Notes: generated by a model not told the origin, from the sequence alone. DNA of 64,000 bases from Phytophthora colocasiae (GCA_018806915.1 JAGKQI010000095.1:1-64000), one strand, 5' to 3'; shown: positions 37,984 to 49,169, counted from the first letter of the stretch. Numbers and translations: made by a program.

Positions 37984-39270
37984 TCAGTGCGTTCCCACAA
38001 CGCTTGAGCGTGCTTGTTCATGAGAGACGCGAGTTCTTCGATGTCCGCCTGAACCAAGGGACAGAGATCGTCACGCCGGTGAAAATATAGCTCGGTCCGG
38101 CGGTTCTGGTACATGACCTCCCAGGGAGCTGGCACTTCGTCCAGCAAAGCTTGGTACTTCTTGGAGTTCCAGCGTTTCTTGAGGCGTGCCAGACTGTGTC
38201 TGTGGGGCTCGAAGTCTGGGAACCCTGGAGTCTGCCCGATGGACGTCTTGGTGTCACTTGTCGGCTGGACCAGGATGCCGTAGTACAGCCACGATGAACA
38301 ATGTGTGTCCGGGGCCTCAACCGTCAGCAATGCCTTTGGCATCAGCGACTTGTACGACTTGGATACCAGACTTGACTTCCGGAGTTTACCAGAAGGTCGA
38401 TTGCCCGAAGAACTCTTAGGCGACTTGGAGTCTTGAGACTTCTTGTCCTTGGAGCTCGACTTGGGCGAACCACCGGACTTCTTGCTTTTGAGACTTGACG
38501 TGGAAGTGCCACCGGACTTCTGACTGCCTGACTTGGATCGGGATGTCTCGTGTACACTACCCCGCTTGGATTTCTTGGTGGGGATTATCGGACCCGAGTC
38601 GTCTGAATCGCTGGACTCGTAGTCTCGCGGACGCTTGTTACCGGCATGCGAATGACCGTCAGACTCATCGTCGTCAGAGTCATCGCTGTTGCCACTTGAC
38701 TTTTCGTCGTCAGATCACTGTCGCTGGATACAGATTCTTGTTCACCAGACTCCTTGAAGTCCGGGTCCTTCTGAGGGTAATCCTCTGTGGACTCAGGCTC
38801 ACTGATAGGATACGGGACGTGAGCGTCCAGTGTCTCCCAGACCGGTGGCTCCACATCGTTCTTCTGAAGACGGCGCAGTTCCTCCTCAGCCATCTTGTAA
38901 TACGTCTCTGGGACGTACGAAGTCCACGGGGTCTGATTCAGCTTGCGCCAGTACATCATGCTCACTAGCATTTGTACCAAGGGGCGCCCCGTGAACAGGC
39001 TGTGGGCAGGCTTGTCAGTGCGCAGCCACTTCATCGCTGTCTCGTAAGAAATGCCGGCGAGAAGAGCCAAGCGCAAGTCTGGACGAACTTCTTCCCAGAC
39101 GACTCCAGCCGGTAACATAGTGTGAACTGCGTCCTTGGACACCGGAGACTTGGCGTTCGCCGGACGCACCGAATCGATGCCCGGCGTATAGTTCTTGGGG
39201 CGATCCTGAGGAACACGAACCCGATGTTTCCCAGAAGGTCTGGTAGGCTTGGGTGGCGGAGAACCGGAAG
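37984..39270 (-). pseudogene. Copy of antisense ORF, 3' part
   Basis: Matches 27129-28415 in reverse: the Lys/Ser-rich middle, acidic Ser/Asp stretch and WLYYGILVQPTSD domain, stopping at the Ala-Leu-Trp-Glu-Arg-Thr codons where the LTR follows. One base differs in frame near 38713 from the 27683 lesion of the other copy, so the two broke independently. Lacks the C-terminal 160 codons. Confidence 0.82.
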
Positions 39271-40380
39271 ATCCACGCCATTCTTCTTGAGGACAATCAC
39301 AATTGGTGATGCCCAGGGCGAAGTCGAGTACTCTATGAGTCCGGTCTCCAGGAGCTTCTTCAGAAGTTCGTACACCTTGATCATCAGGTGAGGGGCAACA
39401 GACCTCGGACGTTGGGCAACAGGTTTTGCATCTCCCACGTCCAAGTCACAGACCACGCCCCTTGCCGGGGCAGGTGCGGCATTGCCGTCTCCCAGAAAGA
39501 TTTTCCGATGATACTTCAGGATGTCTCTGAGTTTCTGCTCCATTTCCGGTGTTGTTTTCTCGGGTACTCCGACGTCAGCCTTGTCGATGTCGCATTCAGG
39601 GGTCAAATCTTCCAATTCAGGTAGCATAACCAGTTGGTCACGTAATTGAGAGAGTAGCTCTGTTCCTTCCCGTATGTAGACACCGGGCTCCAGATCCAGT
39701 TCTTCATTCGTGACTCGCATGCACCGCTCGTACTCGGCTCGGAGCTTTTCCACAGGGGTGCCTGGCATACTCTGGATTGGGATGTCCCATGAGCAGTCTG
39801 TCGGATCCTCATCTCCCATGGACAGTTCACCAGAAACGCTCAGGGTGACTTCATCCTCGATAACGTTACTCGAAATTCCAGACGTGGTTCCGGAGCCTTT
39901 CGGAGTCGTTTTCAATGATGACGATCCCATATCTCCGGTGTCCACAGCGGGATCTCGGGGATCCTCTTTCCGGCATCCACCCAATCATCGGTCTGCGTAG
40001 CCACATCCAAAGCGAAACGAACTCGTTTTGTTCGTGGGACCGAAGTAGGCCTCACAAACTGTACTCGAGCATTGTCCAGCCTTGGGCGCTGTAAGATCTT
40101 AGTGGGCCACGGGTATACCGGGTGATCCACACACGGAGGTTGAGGTATCAGATCCTCCAAGTCAGCTTCGGCCTTCAGACGTTTCTTCGTCTCTGGTGAC
40201 GGAGTGTTCTCCAGGATCAAAACTTCCCAGTCACGATAAGCTGCAGAGCCTGGCCGTACAAAGCGACCATGTCGTGGAAAATCCATACTCCACAATCCTT
40301 GCAACGTCAGAACATTCATTCACCCAAGTATTCTGGTCGGAGATGTTCACCACGCGCACCGCCACAGGCCATGACCGGGC
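39271..40380 (-). CDS. pol: Element I reverse transcriptase, N-terminal part, and linker
   Basis: The 39984-39271 frame has an acidic linker and then the standard RT entry: LRDILKYHRKIFLGDG, PVAQRPRSVAPHL, LETGLIEYSTSPWASPIVIV, LKKNGVD. The RT then continues at 32932. Upstream, 40319-39912 in another frame (VRPGSAAYRDWEVLILEN, VRFALDVATQTDDW) links protease to RT. Frame changes near 39950 and 40290. Confidence 0.82.
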
Positions 40381-41144
40381 TGCATAAATCAGTTGAGTCA
40401 CCCAACGATCTCCACGTCCCGCCCACACGACTTTTCGTTGTGGGTTCGTCGGACCATAGTCAATGCGAACCACAAATTCTTCACCAGGTCTCAGAAGCAC
40501 AGCTTCACTTGGTCTGATGGACCTGTTCCTGCCGATATGATCACCAGGCTCCCAGCTGCACATCATCACCACGACTTCATCTGGCATAGATACCAGTCCT
40601 CACGAACACTGATCCTCAGACCAGCCGCGAACATAAATCCCATTCCCAATAGCACGTTTATACCTTCGCCGATATTCGCAACCCAGACATCAACAATGTA
40701 AACCACTCTCGGTCCGAGAGTCAGCTTGATTTCGGCACTGGCGCCAATGTACGTCGGAACTCCTCCCATCCCAGACACTCTTGTTTGTTTGTGTGACTTG
40801 AGCCTGAGTCCGATCTTACGCGCAAAGTCGTAACTCAGGATGTTGATAGTCGCACCGGTGTCCAGGAGAATCTTGGTCCGATGATCATTGACAGCGCCAT
40901 GCACCATAACCACATCACGCTTCGCAGGATCAGGGTAGTGATCCTCCCACCAGCCATAACATTCCCCGTCTTTCAGACGAAACTGGATTGTGTCGTCCGG
41001 AGGCGGTTCATTGTCTCTCGGAAAGTCCGATGAACTGTCTCTCAGACGCGGAATTTCTGAAGACATGGCTGATTCTTGAGCTAAAGCGGTCATGCAATGT
41101 TGATTTTTAGGTTGGGTCGTTTTCAGCTCCGGTCCTACGTACAC
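40381..41144 (-). CDS. pol: Element I aspartic protease
   Basis: Retropepsin that cleaves Gag-Pol. KILLDTGATINILSYD holds the catalytic D-T-G, and INVLLGMGFM is the second conserved hydrophobic-Gly segment; GGVPTYIG lies between. The frame 41144-40566 is open throughout; 40587-40231 continues in a second frame (EPGDHIGRNRSIRPSEAVLL, then VVNISDQNTWVNE). Fused retroviral-type domain length about 100 residues. Follows gag after a stop near 41210. Confidence 0.85.
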
Positions 41145-41209
41145 TAGAACACATAACTCTGGGGGTGTGCCTTGCCCGGCGCGTTTCGGATCCCCATCCG
41201 ACGGGCTTG

Positions 41210-43229
41210 CTAGTTTAACTGTTTCCCAGAGTCAGCCTCGTCACCCAGGAGTTTTTCCAGTAGGTGATCCGGCAGGTCCTTCAGTGTACCTTGACGGGCT
41301 AGGTTCTTGAGGGATTCCAGGGTATTGATGTCTTCGCATGGTCTCCCAGAGTGCACCTTTCCGCAAACCTCACACGGCGGTACTCGGCACATCCTGCTCG
41401 GGTGACCTTTCTCCTGACATCTGTCACAGACAAGGTCTCCAGCAGTTCTCTTCTGAATGACCCGAGCGGCGACACTTCTCGCAGAACTTGTTCCAGTAGT
41501 CAGGGTTATCGCGCCGTGTCTGCTGGAAGTCTTGACCTGATGATCCTCGGGGAGACTGGGGCGGCGGTCGCCATCCCATGTTGTCCATGACCCGATAAAC
41601 TTCGTTTGTCAGAGTCTGAGTCCAGTCAGCACCACTAGGCGCCTGAGAGGCAGCCTGTACACCAGACGAAGATTGTACACCAGACATCTCGCGATCGTAT
41701 TCTGACGACGAAGCTCTGGCATCCTTCTCTTGAGTTCTGGTATCCGCATCGACATCGTCAGAGGCATCCGGTCTGCTTCTCGGGCGACGTAAGTTTTTCC
41801 CATACGCTTTGGCTTAAACTGTCCGCGTGGGAGGTTGTCCGCTCGGAAGTCCCGACGTCTGGTGGTCGTAGTATCCTGATCAGCAGTTCGCCAGACATAT
41901 TCGTCCTGTTGCAAAGCATATTCCAAGTCCGAGATACTCCTGAACTTCCGGCCTTGTAACGCGATCTTCAGACGCTCGTCCTTCAGCTTGGTGATGTACC
42001 TCAGAACGTGTTTCTCCAGGCGTCTGGAAGATTTTCTGAAGTCCACCTCAGCTTTTCTGGCGGCCGAGTTCAGGCGATAGAAGAAGTCCAACGGAGTCTC
42101 GGAACTCTTCATTTCCATCGTGAAATATCTCTCGGAGTATGATGACCGGGCCTTGCAATAACGCCTGCGAAACTCCGATGATAATTCCTTCCAGTCACGG
42201 GAAACGCTCTTCGAAGCTGGTTGAACCAATCTCTGGCAGACACCGGAGCTTCAGCTTGAGTTCCTGTATGCGGGTCTTGTTCGTCCATGCTCCCTGAGAT
42301 GCCATGTTCACGAAGCGCTCCCACCAGTGAACCCGTTCCCGTAACGTCGCTCGGGGATCAAATTCTCCGATGATACTTGAGTTTATAAAGGGCCTCATGG
42401 TCAGCAGAGTCGCTCCAGCTTGTCCATGGGACGCAGAAGTCAGGTTAACAACCTCCGGAGGATCCAAGCCATCAGAAGACGAATCACTGGAGTCCGAGCT
42501 TGAGTCACTGGAGCTTCCACCCGGGTCTGGGTCATTTCTGCGTCTTCCTGGCTTCCGAGGAGCGTCTCGACCATCTTCCGAGCGTCTTTCACTGGGTTTC
42601 CGGTGTCCATCGGGCCTGGGAGTCGCTGGGCGCCTTCCTTCGGTCTTGACCTCGGTCAGGAGCCGCTTGAGCCGTCTGGGTCGTCGTAGCGGCCGCGGTG
42701 GCCGCGCCATGCCTTCCAGCCTTCGCGCGCTTGGTGTCGGTCGATCTCCGTAAGGGAAGAGGCGTATGGAAGGCCTCCGTCGTTTTAATGGGTGTAACCC
42801 TACCCCTGCTGGCGACTCCTTCTGATCCCCTAACCCCCGGTGTGCAATCCTCCGTATCCCGACTGTTCACCAGAAGTCCGGTTGCCGGTTTAGGGTCATG
42901 TTCACCGGAGATCCGACTTGAAGTTGCTACTTCAGGGTGGGCGACCCCTTGAACTTGGGACAATGTTGCACGAAGGTTCCTCAATTCTGCGGCCTGAAAA
43001 CGCTGCATGTTCTGGGAACTTTCCGCTCCCTGTCGCGCTCCGACTCCACGTCGTGCACCCGCTGTCGTAAGGTCTCCATTTGCGAAATCCAGTCACGTTT
43101 CAGCTCGTCTGCCCAACGCGCACGTTCGGCTTCGGCCTCGGCTTCCCGTTGTTTCCAGCGATCTGCAAACTCGGTCTCCAGACGCTGTACATCGGAAAAC
43201 TGTTCACCACAAACTTGTTCATCGGACAC
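41210..43229 (-). CDS. gag: Element I Gag with zinc knuckles (frameshifted)
   Basis: Structural protein. A coiled-coil start (43229-42981, ERARWADELKRDWISQMETL), Arg/Pro/Ser-rich linker, then the Gag domain: VHWWERFVNMASQGAW, LRCLPEIG, WKELSSEFRRRYCKARSSYS, LDFFYRLNSAARKAEVDF, LKDERLKIALQGRKFRSISDLE. Then two zinc knuckles: CEKCRRSGHSEENC (CX2CX4HX4C, about 41470) and CEVCGKVHSGRPC (CX2CX3HX4C, about 41370). At least four frame changes (near 43000, 42700, 42210, 41690), so not translatable as is. Confidence 0.82.
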
Positions 43230-43256
43230 GTGTCTCTCGGACGATTTCGAATGGTA

Positions 43257-45399
43257 CTAGAGCTTGGACTCTGACGCTTGACTCCGACGTTCTTCCAAGT
43301 CATCCACGCGTCTCTGGGCTTCCAGTGTGGCGCTTTCAGACTCGAGTAGTCGGTCGGTAAGTGTCTGGATCTGCTGGCGCGTATCAAGTTCCCGTTGTTC
43401 ACGTCGACGTTCACGCTCCATGGATTCCAGACATTCTCTGGCCAGAAATTCCTTCTGCTCCTGTTCCATTCGACGCTGCCATTCCTGTTGCTGCCGCATT
43501 GCGTTCAGTTCGATCTGCGCTGGGCCTGATCTCTGGGAACTTCGTGTGTGGCTTGACGCAACGGAACTCAAGCGTCTGGAAGACACTTTCTGGTGATCCT
43601 CGCTCTTCAGACTCTGATGTCTGCTCTGGTGTCTTCTCCCACGACTCGAGACGGACGATGATGGAGTTTCCGGCGTCCGGTGAACAGAATCTCTGGTGGA
43701 CAACTGTCTCTCGGACTTCACTTCTGGAAACTCCGGCTTCTCTTCCAACATCTCGAAGTCATCGGGCTCCGACTTCACCGGCATCAGTGTTCGTGTCACG
43801 TGGATTCCCATAGACTCTCCGGTGAGCATTCCCCCGGCATCAGCACCTTGGGCGATCATCGCCAGACCTCCGACAGACAACGGCATACGCCCCTCGACTC
43901 ATGGACATCAGCGACGAGTCTGTGGAGCTTCCACGAGAGGTCTGAAGTCCCGACGAGTGGTACGCAAGGTCCCAATAACACTTGGCACAGGCGCGTCAGT
44001 CGTCAGAGAGCTACCTCGATCTTCAGACATTGGCACGCCAGACTCCAAACGAGTGCTATCAGAGTGACTCTCGTATACCGGCAGCGAACTCAGCGACGGC
44101 GTCGACAGTGCAGATGGTGTCGCCGAGACTTGCGGGCGCGGCGGGCCATGCTGCAGGCGCTTGGACTGCGGCGGTTCTCCACTGCTGGACCCGTCGGAAC
44201 TATGTGTGACTCTGAGTCCGGTCACCCGGAGTCTCATGATCAGCTGTCGTCCTTGTAGGTCAGCATTCTCATCGCGTAATATACCATCAGCTTCGCCTTG
44301 ACGTGCTTCGTTGCCTACCTTTGTGTCTTCTGGGAGTCGATTAACTTGTGACCTGGCGGTCACAGTGGCCCACTCAACCAGTTCTTCAGCAAGTCGGCTC
44401 TGAAGCTCCGTCGCCACTGCGTACTTGAGGTTCGAAGATAGCAGACGCTTGGGTCTGAGACCACCTCGGTAGCAGGTTCTGGAACCCAAATCCCGCTTCA
44501 TACAGCATCGTCTGAAGGACAGCGACGCACTCGGGTGCCGTCAGAGTATTCATCGAGATCTCGACGTACGACAAGTCTTGGATTCGGCCAAAACTGTGGC
44601 GCCTCAAGCAGAACTCCGATATCCACATGTCTTCTGGAAATACTGAAGAACACCGCCACTTGATGTAGTCGCCCGTCGCTGCCGCAGTCTTCTGGAAGAC
44701 ATTTGCGTCAGGCTTCGCTGTTCGCCAGGCGTATTCGACGTTCGGCGGAACAATTCTTCCAGCGTCCATGTCCCTCCAGCGGCGGAACTCACGACGTACG
44801 TACTTCAGGGCACGTTCTCCACCCAGCGAATCGGCCCTCCCAGACTCATCAGACGGTGTCTTCAGAGAATCTTCGGACTTCATCGGCATGTCATCGGACA
44901 TCGGAGTGTCTTCGGACTTTGGAGTCTTCGAGACACGTTCATCAACCAGTCCGGGTTCCGTTTTCACTTCTTCCACGGACTTCCCAGAAGCCGTCGACTC
45001 AGAACACAAGTCAATGACCTCCGGGGACTCAACCACGTCGGCGCCTCCCTCAGACGCCTCATCACCACCCTCACGGGAAGTTGCCACCTCGTCACCAGAA
45101 GCTTCAGCTTCGGACGGACCTTCCTCAGAACCTTGTTCGCCAGACACATCGGGTGTCTCTTGGGCTTCAGGCTCCGCAGCAGGCTGGTCTTCGACCGCCG
45201 GTTCCGTGACGTTCACCTCCTCGACTGCTTCCTTTTCACGTGCAGCCTTCCTCTTCTCGCGTGCCGCCTTCTGAACAGCCTCCAAGTCGGGTTGTTCGGC
45301 AGGCGGAAGACCTTGAAGACGCTTCGACTGACGTGTCGCCACACTGCGACCACCGCGTCCCCGACGTCCTCCTCTTGTAGTTGTTCCATGTGAAGCCAT
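43257..45399 (-). CDS. Element I extra 5' ORF upstream of gag
   Basis: From MASHGTTTRGG (ATG at 45399, about 90 bp after the LTR; a longer frame to 45510 would start inside the LTR) through an Arg/Gly start, Ala/Glu-rich and acidic stretch, a compact domain (DYIKWRCSSVFPEDMWISEF, YVEISMNTLTAPECVAVLQT), Ser/Pro-rich middle and long Glu/Arg/Gln coiled coil (RQQQEWQRRMEQEQKEFLAR). Broken by a frame change near 44480 and stops at 43908 and 43257. No known domain seen; about 700 codons. Gypsy Gags are usually 300-500 residues, so this is either a giant Gag extension or a separate ORF as in plant Ogre elements. Confidence 0.6.
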
Positions 45400-45470
45400 C
45401 TTGAATATAGACGCTTGACAGGAAACCCTCTTCTCAAACTCTCTTAGATCCGGTGATATCACGATACCAA

Positions 45471-45489
45471 GATCCGGGCACGCGCACCA
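45471..45489 (-). other. Primer-binding site of element I
   Basis: Two bases after the 5' LTR the coding strand reads TGGTGCGCGTGCCCGGATC, complementary to a tRNA 3' end finishing ...GCGCACCA. I did not assign the tRNA. Confidence 0.75.
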
Positions 45490-45491
45490 GT

Positions 45492-47379
45492 TGTCGCGAA
45501 GTCGGTGCAACTTTTACCGCGGTGCAGGGGCGTACAGTGAACCTGGAAGTGTGACTACCGGTAATGATACCAGAGTCGCACAGCAAGGTGGGCGTGTGTT
45601 ACCTTGTGCTGTCCTCGTAGGTTCGTTGTCTTGGTAATGAGACCCTCGCCGGGGTCGTGAGAGTGTTGCTGAGAGTGAGGGTTCCTTGCGTAGACCGTCG
45701 GATGTCCTTCTGGTCCTCACAGGAGCGCTTGGGAGTCGAACGTTTTCCGGTGAACACTTGTGTACACCAGAGATTTCTGAAAACAAAAGAGAAATTAATA
45801 CAAAGGGAAGTCCTGTTACTAGACTTCCGAGATAACCGCAATATAGAGTTCCGATATACAAATATGTAGCTGCTCTTATTCTTTCCTGGCCCTCGAGCAG
45901 TGGGCTAGTTCTCCAGGTCAACTAGGGAAATGTTCACCAGACACCTGGTCTGTCTGGTTTTCCCGTAACTTTCGCGCACCACCCTCTAATATATAGAGGG
46001 AAAATAAACCAATACACTATCAGTTATATAACAGTCTACCGAGCGTCTTGATAGCGACTGTCTAGCTCCCAAAACCTGTCCAAACGTACAATATGAAATG
46101 GGCTACCGTTAGAGACAAGACAAACGACCCAACTAGTAAATGGAATAGGTGGGTCCTCTCAGGTTTCTACGTTACGCTGATCTCCACCTAACGGGGCTTG
46201 ATAGGTGAGAGATCACACGACTCAAAGCTTTGTCGTGGCCTTACACTTTCCAAAGAACCGAAGAATCGACCTTGGGGTTATAACGCAATTTGAACTCGTT
46301 ACTATAAGGCAAATTGAACTCTGGTTAAACTATCTCGTATCTCTCTGTCTTCTATCTTCCATATTCTCATATACACTTGGTCTCAGTATAACTCAGGAAT
46401 CTTCACTTGGGATCACTATGGTAGTCGATGCTGCAGATCTTGTTGAGTCGACACTTAATGATGTCATTACAGGGATGAGCAGGTTGCGTTTCACTTGATT
46501 GCGTGAGGTCGTGTTGGGTACACTTGGTTTCAGTATGGGGTGGACTTCAGAGTGTCAGAGTCTGGTATCCTGTTCATCAGGGTCTGGAATCATGTGCGTC
46601 GGAGACATGTTCATCAAAACCATGTACTCCGGAATAATGTACATCAGAGTCGTAATACCAGAGTCGTGACACTTGGGTCTGATCATCGGAGTCTTGTACG
46701 TCGGAGTCTGTTCATCGGAAACTGGTGATGTCTGGAATATTGCTTGTATATAAGCCGGACACATCAGACTTGTTCACCAGAATCATGTTCGTCAGACTCA
46801 TGTACGTCAGACTTCATGTACGTCGGACATCATGTACGTCAGACTTCATGGAGTGATATCAGAGTTTCCATGCGTGATACCAGAAATCCATGAGTGTTTT
46901 CAGGGTGCGGAGCACGTATGCTACAACGCACGAAGTCCAATTGGGATATGCGCGGGGTGCGCTACGTGCGGTGCGCGATACTTGGTATCTTGTGGGTATA
47001 ACTGTATTCCTTGAACCATCATCGTCACACAGGACGGCAACGGGATGAGGTCTCTCAGAGATACATTCTTCTGAGAAACTTTCTGCCAACCTTTAGGCAC
47101 TCATCGTCGGGGAAAGTCCGGCGATCAGACTGAGTGTTGTTGTCTCTCGGAGTTTGTGCACTTTTCCGAGGAACACTTCTGATCTCTTGGGCCCTTTTGC
47201 AGTACAGGTGAAGGTTAATATATATACAGCAGTTTTTTTCTTCCACAGATCCATCATATTGTCGCACGGGACATAACCTCGTCCCACATCTCCCTTTCTC
47301 CCACAACCCAGTGTACATCCAATCACATCACAACGTAACGTCCATATCCACTCGAAAAATCGTAATTAGCAACGTGTCA
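45492..47379 (-). repeat. Element I 5' LTR
   Basis: Nearly identical to the LTR at 23573-25478; differs by about 16 single bases, a 2 bp deletion (GCGC to GC near 45724) and one fewer CATGTACGTC unit (three, near 46800-46850). In coding sense it begins TGACACGTTG and ends CTTCGCGACA. Confidence 0.92.
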
Positions 47380-47745
47380 CCCATGCGTGATGGGCTGGCT
47401 GGACACTGGCGTCAGGGCGAAGATGGAGCGATTCCTCGGGGGACCTTTGCTCGGTACATGAACCGTGAGCGTTTTGAAGCGATCATGAAGTTTTTGCATT
47501 TCAACGATGGTGCGAGTGGCGCTGGTGCGCGTGACAGAGCATGGAAGATCCGGCCGATTCTGCAGACTGTGGAGAAGACATTCCGTCGTGGATATCCCCT
47601 CGGCAAGGTGATATCCTTCGACGAAGGTATGGTTCCCAATCGTAGCAAGTTCAATCCTGTCCGTGTATACATGCCCAACAAGCCAAGCAAGTACGGAACG
47701 CGAAAACGCTTGAGGCACGCAATTTCACAGGAAATGATTCTTTAG
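47380..47745 (+). pseudogene. PiggyBac-like transposase, 3' half
   Basis: Continues 22304-23572 after removal of element I; first four bases are the CCCA duplication. Encodes the start of the catalytic core: LHFNDGASGAG, then VISFDEGMVPNRSKFNPVRV with the Asp expected to be catalytic, then MPNKPSKYGTRKR. Ends by a frame change and stop at 47745, well before the second and third conserved Asp, so the gene is truncated here too. No piggyBac terminal repeats or TTAA duplication recognised. Confidence 0.82.
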
Positions 47746-47975
47746 AGGTGATTGCATGACGTGTGTAGCGCAGGGCGACCAATTGGAAAGCGTTATTTTA
47801 CCAGCTGCTCCCTAGTTCGTTAATGCTCTACCTGCAAAACCAGCATTTATGCGCAATTCTGCACAAGCTTTACCACATTTCGGCAAAGGGGCTTATAACA
47901 GGATAGATCAAGACCCGAATGAAGTATACTGCAGTCAAGTGTAGGTGATATTCTGTATCATACAGAATAAATGAA
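47746..47975. other. Short spacer, nothing recognised
   Basis: Lies between the piggyBac-like remnant and a Gypsy fragment. No frame, repeat or site seen. Confidence 0.4.
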
Positions 47976-48136
47976 CGGGTTAGAAGGGTTAAGGAGTCAC
48001 TCCTTCATGCGACCATCTTGGCGCTTCCGGACCCGGATTGCCCGTTTACAGTCGTCTGTGCCGCCTCCGATTTGCTATCGATTGTGAATTACAACAAACA
48101 GACGCCAAAAGACGTGAAGATGTTACCTTATTGTTA
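47976..48136 (+). pseudogene. Gypsy pol fragment: RNase H start
   Basis: LKESLLHATILALPDPDCPF and TVVCAASD match the RT-RNase H junction seen in element II (FHVVCDASDFAIGCALMQ). A base is missing after GCCTCCGAT; the frame then continues as IDCELQQTDAKRRE. Interrupted by a DNA transposon at 48137 and resumes at 49170. Confidence 0.7.
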
Positions 48137-48946
48137 ACTGTCACCCCCCTCGTGCACCCCACCCACAACAGCTGTATTTTGTCCGTGTAGATTATTTAGG
48201 TAGGAGGGACCTACAATACCGTCGTCCGAGTCCACTTCACCGACGCCAATGTCGATGAACGAAAGCGACTTCAGCGCTTCCAGCCGTTGACTATCTACAC
48301 TACTGCTGCCTTTAACACTACTATCACATGTTTCCTCAGTGCGCTCGTCCCAGGCTAGCTTTACTTTCCTAAAGCCGCTTTTCAGAGAGCTCTTGCTCAG
48401 TCCGACCCGCACCGTACGAAGCCACCTAGCTACGATTTCTCTATCGGGGCCTTCAGCTTGTTTTAGCTGCCTCTAGCCACTTTAGCGCACTCGTCATTCA
48501 AATAACGGATCGAGCACGGTCTTTAAGAGCTTTGTTCCAGGAATGTCAGCCGGCTGAGAGTAGCGCGTGTGGCCAGGAGGAACCTGCTGTAGACGTCCGC
48601 CGTCCAGTGGGCAATAAAGTCGTCCCATATTAGCATGACAGGATCGTCATTCTCGTTGCGATCTCCAAAAACATCCTTGAGGAACAGTAATGAGAGCTCG
48701 AAATTCCACCACCTTTTGCGTTTGTATAGATAGGCATTGATGTTTCACCTTCTGGATGACTCTCTTCTTGGTCCTGTAGGCTATACTGCGTAATGGGATG
48801 GCCGGCCAAAACGCCACAATTACTTTGGGCATGGTAGTTGAGTCGTACACCGATAGAACAGCAGCTTTAACCTCGAACGTCTCAGACGTGTCTTTGAAGC
48901 ATATGGGCTTCCTGCTCTTGCCCTTCAGCGAGATTCGACCCGGCAT
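48134..48946 (-). pseudogene. Pogo/DDE_1-like transposase remnant
   Basis: 48946-48647 encodes ISLKGKSRKPICFKD, TFEVKAAVLSVYDSTTMPKV, a segment I associate with DDE_1 transposases. Around 48640-48600, in another frame, VMLIWDDFIAHW resembles their second catalytic Asp region. 48412-48134 carries a C-terminal VGLSKSSLKSGFRKVKL, like the helix after the core. Several frame changes; N-terminal DNA-binding part absent. Family assignment is by recall only. Confidence 0.5.
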
Positions 48947-49169
48947 TGCTGGACGGGCGACGCTTTCTAGACTTGTGGTTCAGATTTTTCTAGATTGGGG
49001 TGACAATTAACACAAATTTGCCATATGGTGCAATGCTCGCCTCTCATTGTCCAGCGATATAGGGTGACAATTAACACGGGGTGACAATTAACACAAATTT
49101 GCCATATGGTGCAATGCTCGCCACTCATTGTCCAGCGATATAGGGTGACAATTAACACGGGGTGACGGT
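48137..49169. mobile_element. Pogo-like DNA transposon with TIRs and TA duplication
   Basis: Left end ACTGTCACCCC and right end GGGGTGACGGT are inverted; TA flanks on both sides (48135-48136, 49170-49171). The Gypsy RNase H frame resumes outside. The right end has two ~81 bp units (from about 48998) and four internal GGGTGACAATTAACAC motifs resembling the TIR. The minus strand encodes a transposase remnant. About 1.03 kb, so shortened from an autonomous element. Confidence 0.65.
48998..49158. repeat. Subterminal 81 bp tandem repeat of the DNA transposon
   Basis: CCATATGGTGCAATGCTCGC at 49021 and 49102. Each unit contains GGGTGACAATTAACAC, close to the TIR sequence, so these are candidate transposase-binding sites. 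Confidence 0.8.

Larger units (their letters stand above)
32933..39270 (-). mobile_element. Circularly permuted LTR + antisense-ORF insertion inside RT
   Basis: The RT gene is split exactly between the Asp codon ending at 39271 and the Ile codon starting at 32932; outer sequences join in frame with nothing lost. The insert, read on the minus strand, has antisense-ORF sequence matching 27129-28415 (39270-37987), three bases, a whole family-A LTR (37983-34578), polypurine tract, and antisense-ORF sequence matching 25479-27129. Its ends meet at one point (27129) of the source, so it is a circular permutation of one block: LTR plus 2.9 kb. Without the nested LTR-B it is about 4.84 kb. No target duplication is evident. 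Confidence 0.8.
23573..47379 (-). mobile_element. Element I: large chromodomain Ty3/Gypsy retrotransposon
   Basis: Flanked by LTRs of 1906 bp (23573-25478) and 1888 bp (45492-47379) and by a 4 bp duplication, inserted in a piggyBac-like gene. Coding strand is minus: primer-binding site beside 45492, extra ORF and gag, protease, RT, two RNase H domains, integrase, chromodomain, then an opposite-strand ORF, and a polypurine tract beside 25478. Total 23.8 kb, or about 17.5 kb without the 6.3 kb insertion in RT. The two LTRs show only about 16 base differences by eye plus one 15-16 bp unit and a few small indels, so insertion is fairly recent, yet gag and pol carry several frameshifts and stops. 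Confidence 0.9.

Noticed and set aside
43257..43886. Short plus-strand frames overlapping gag and the extra ORF
   Set aside because: Shadow frames without domains.
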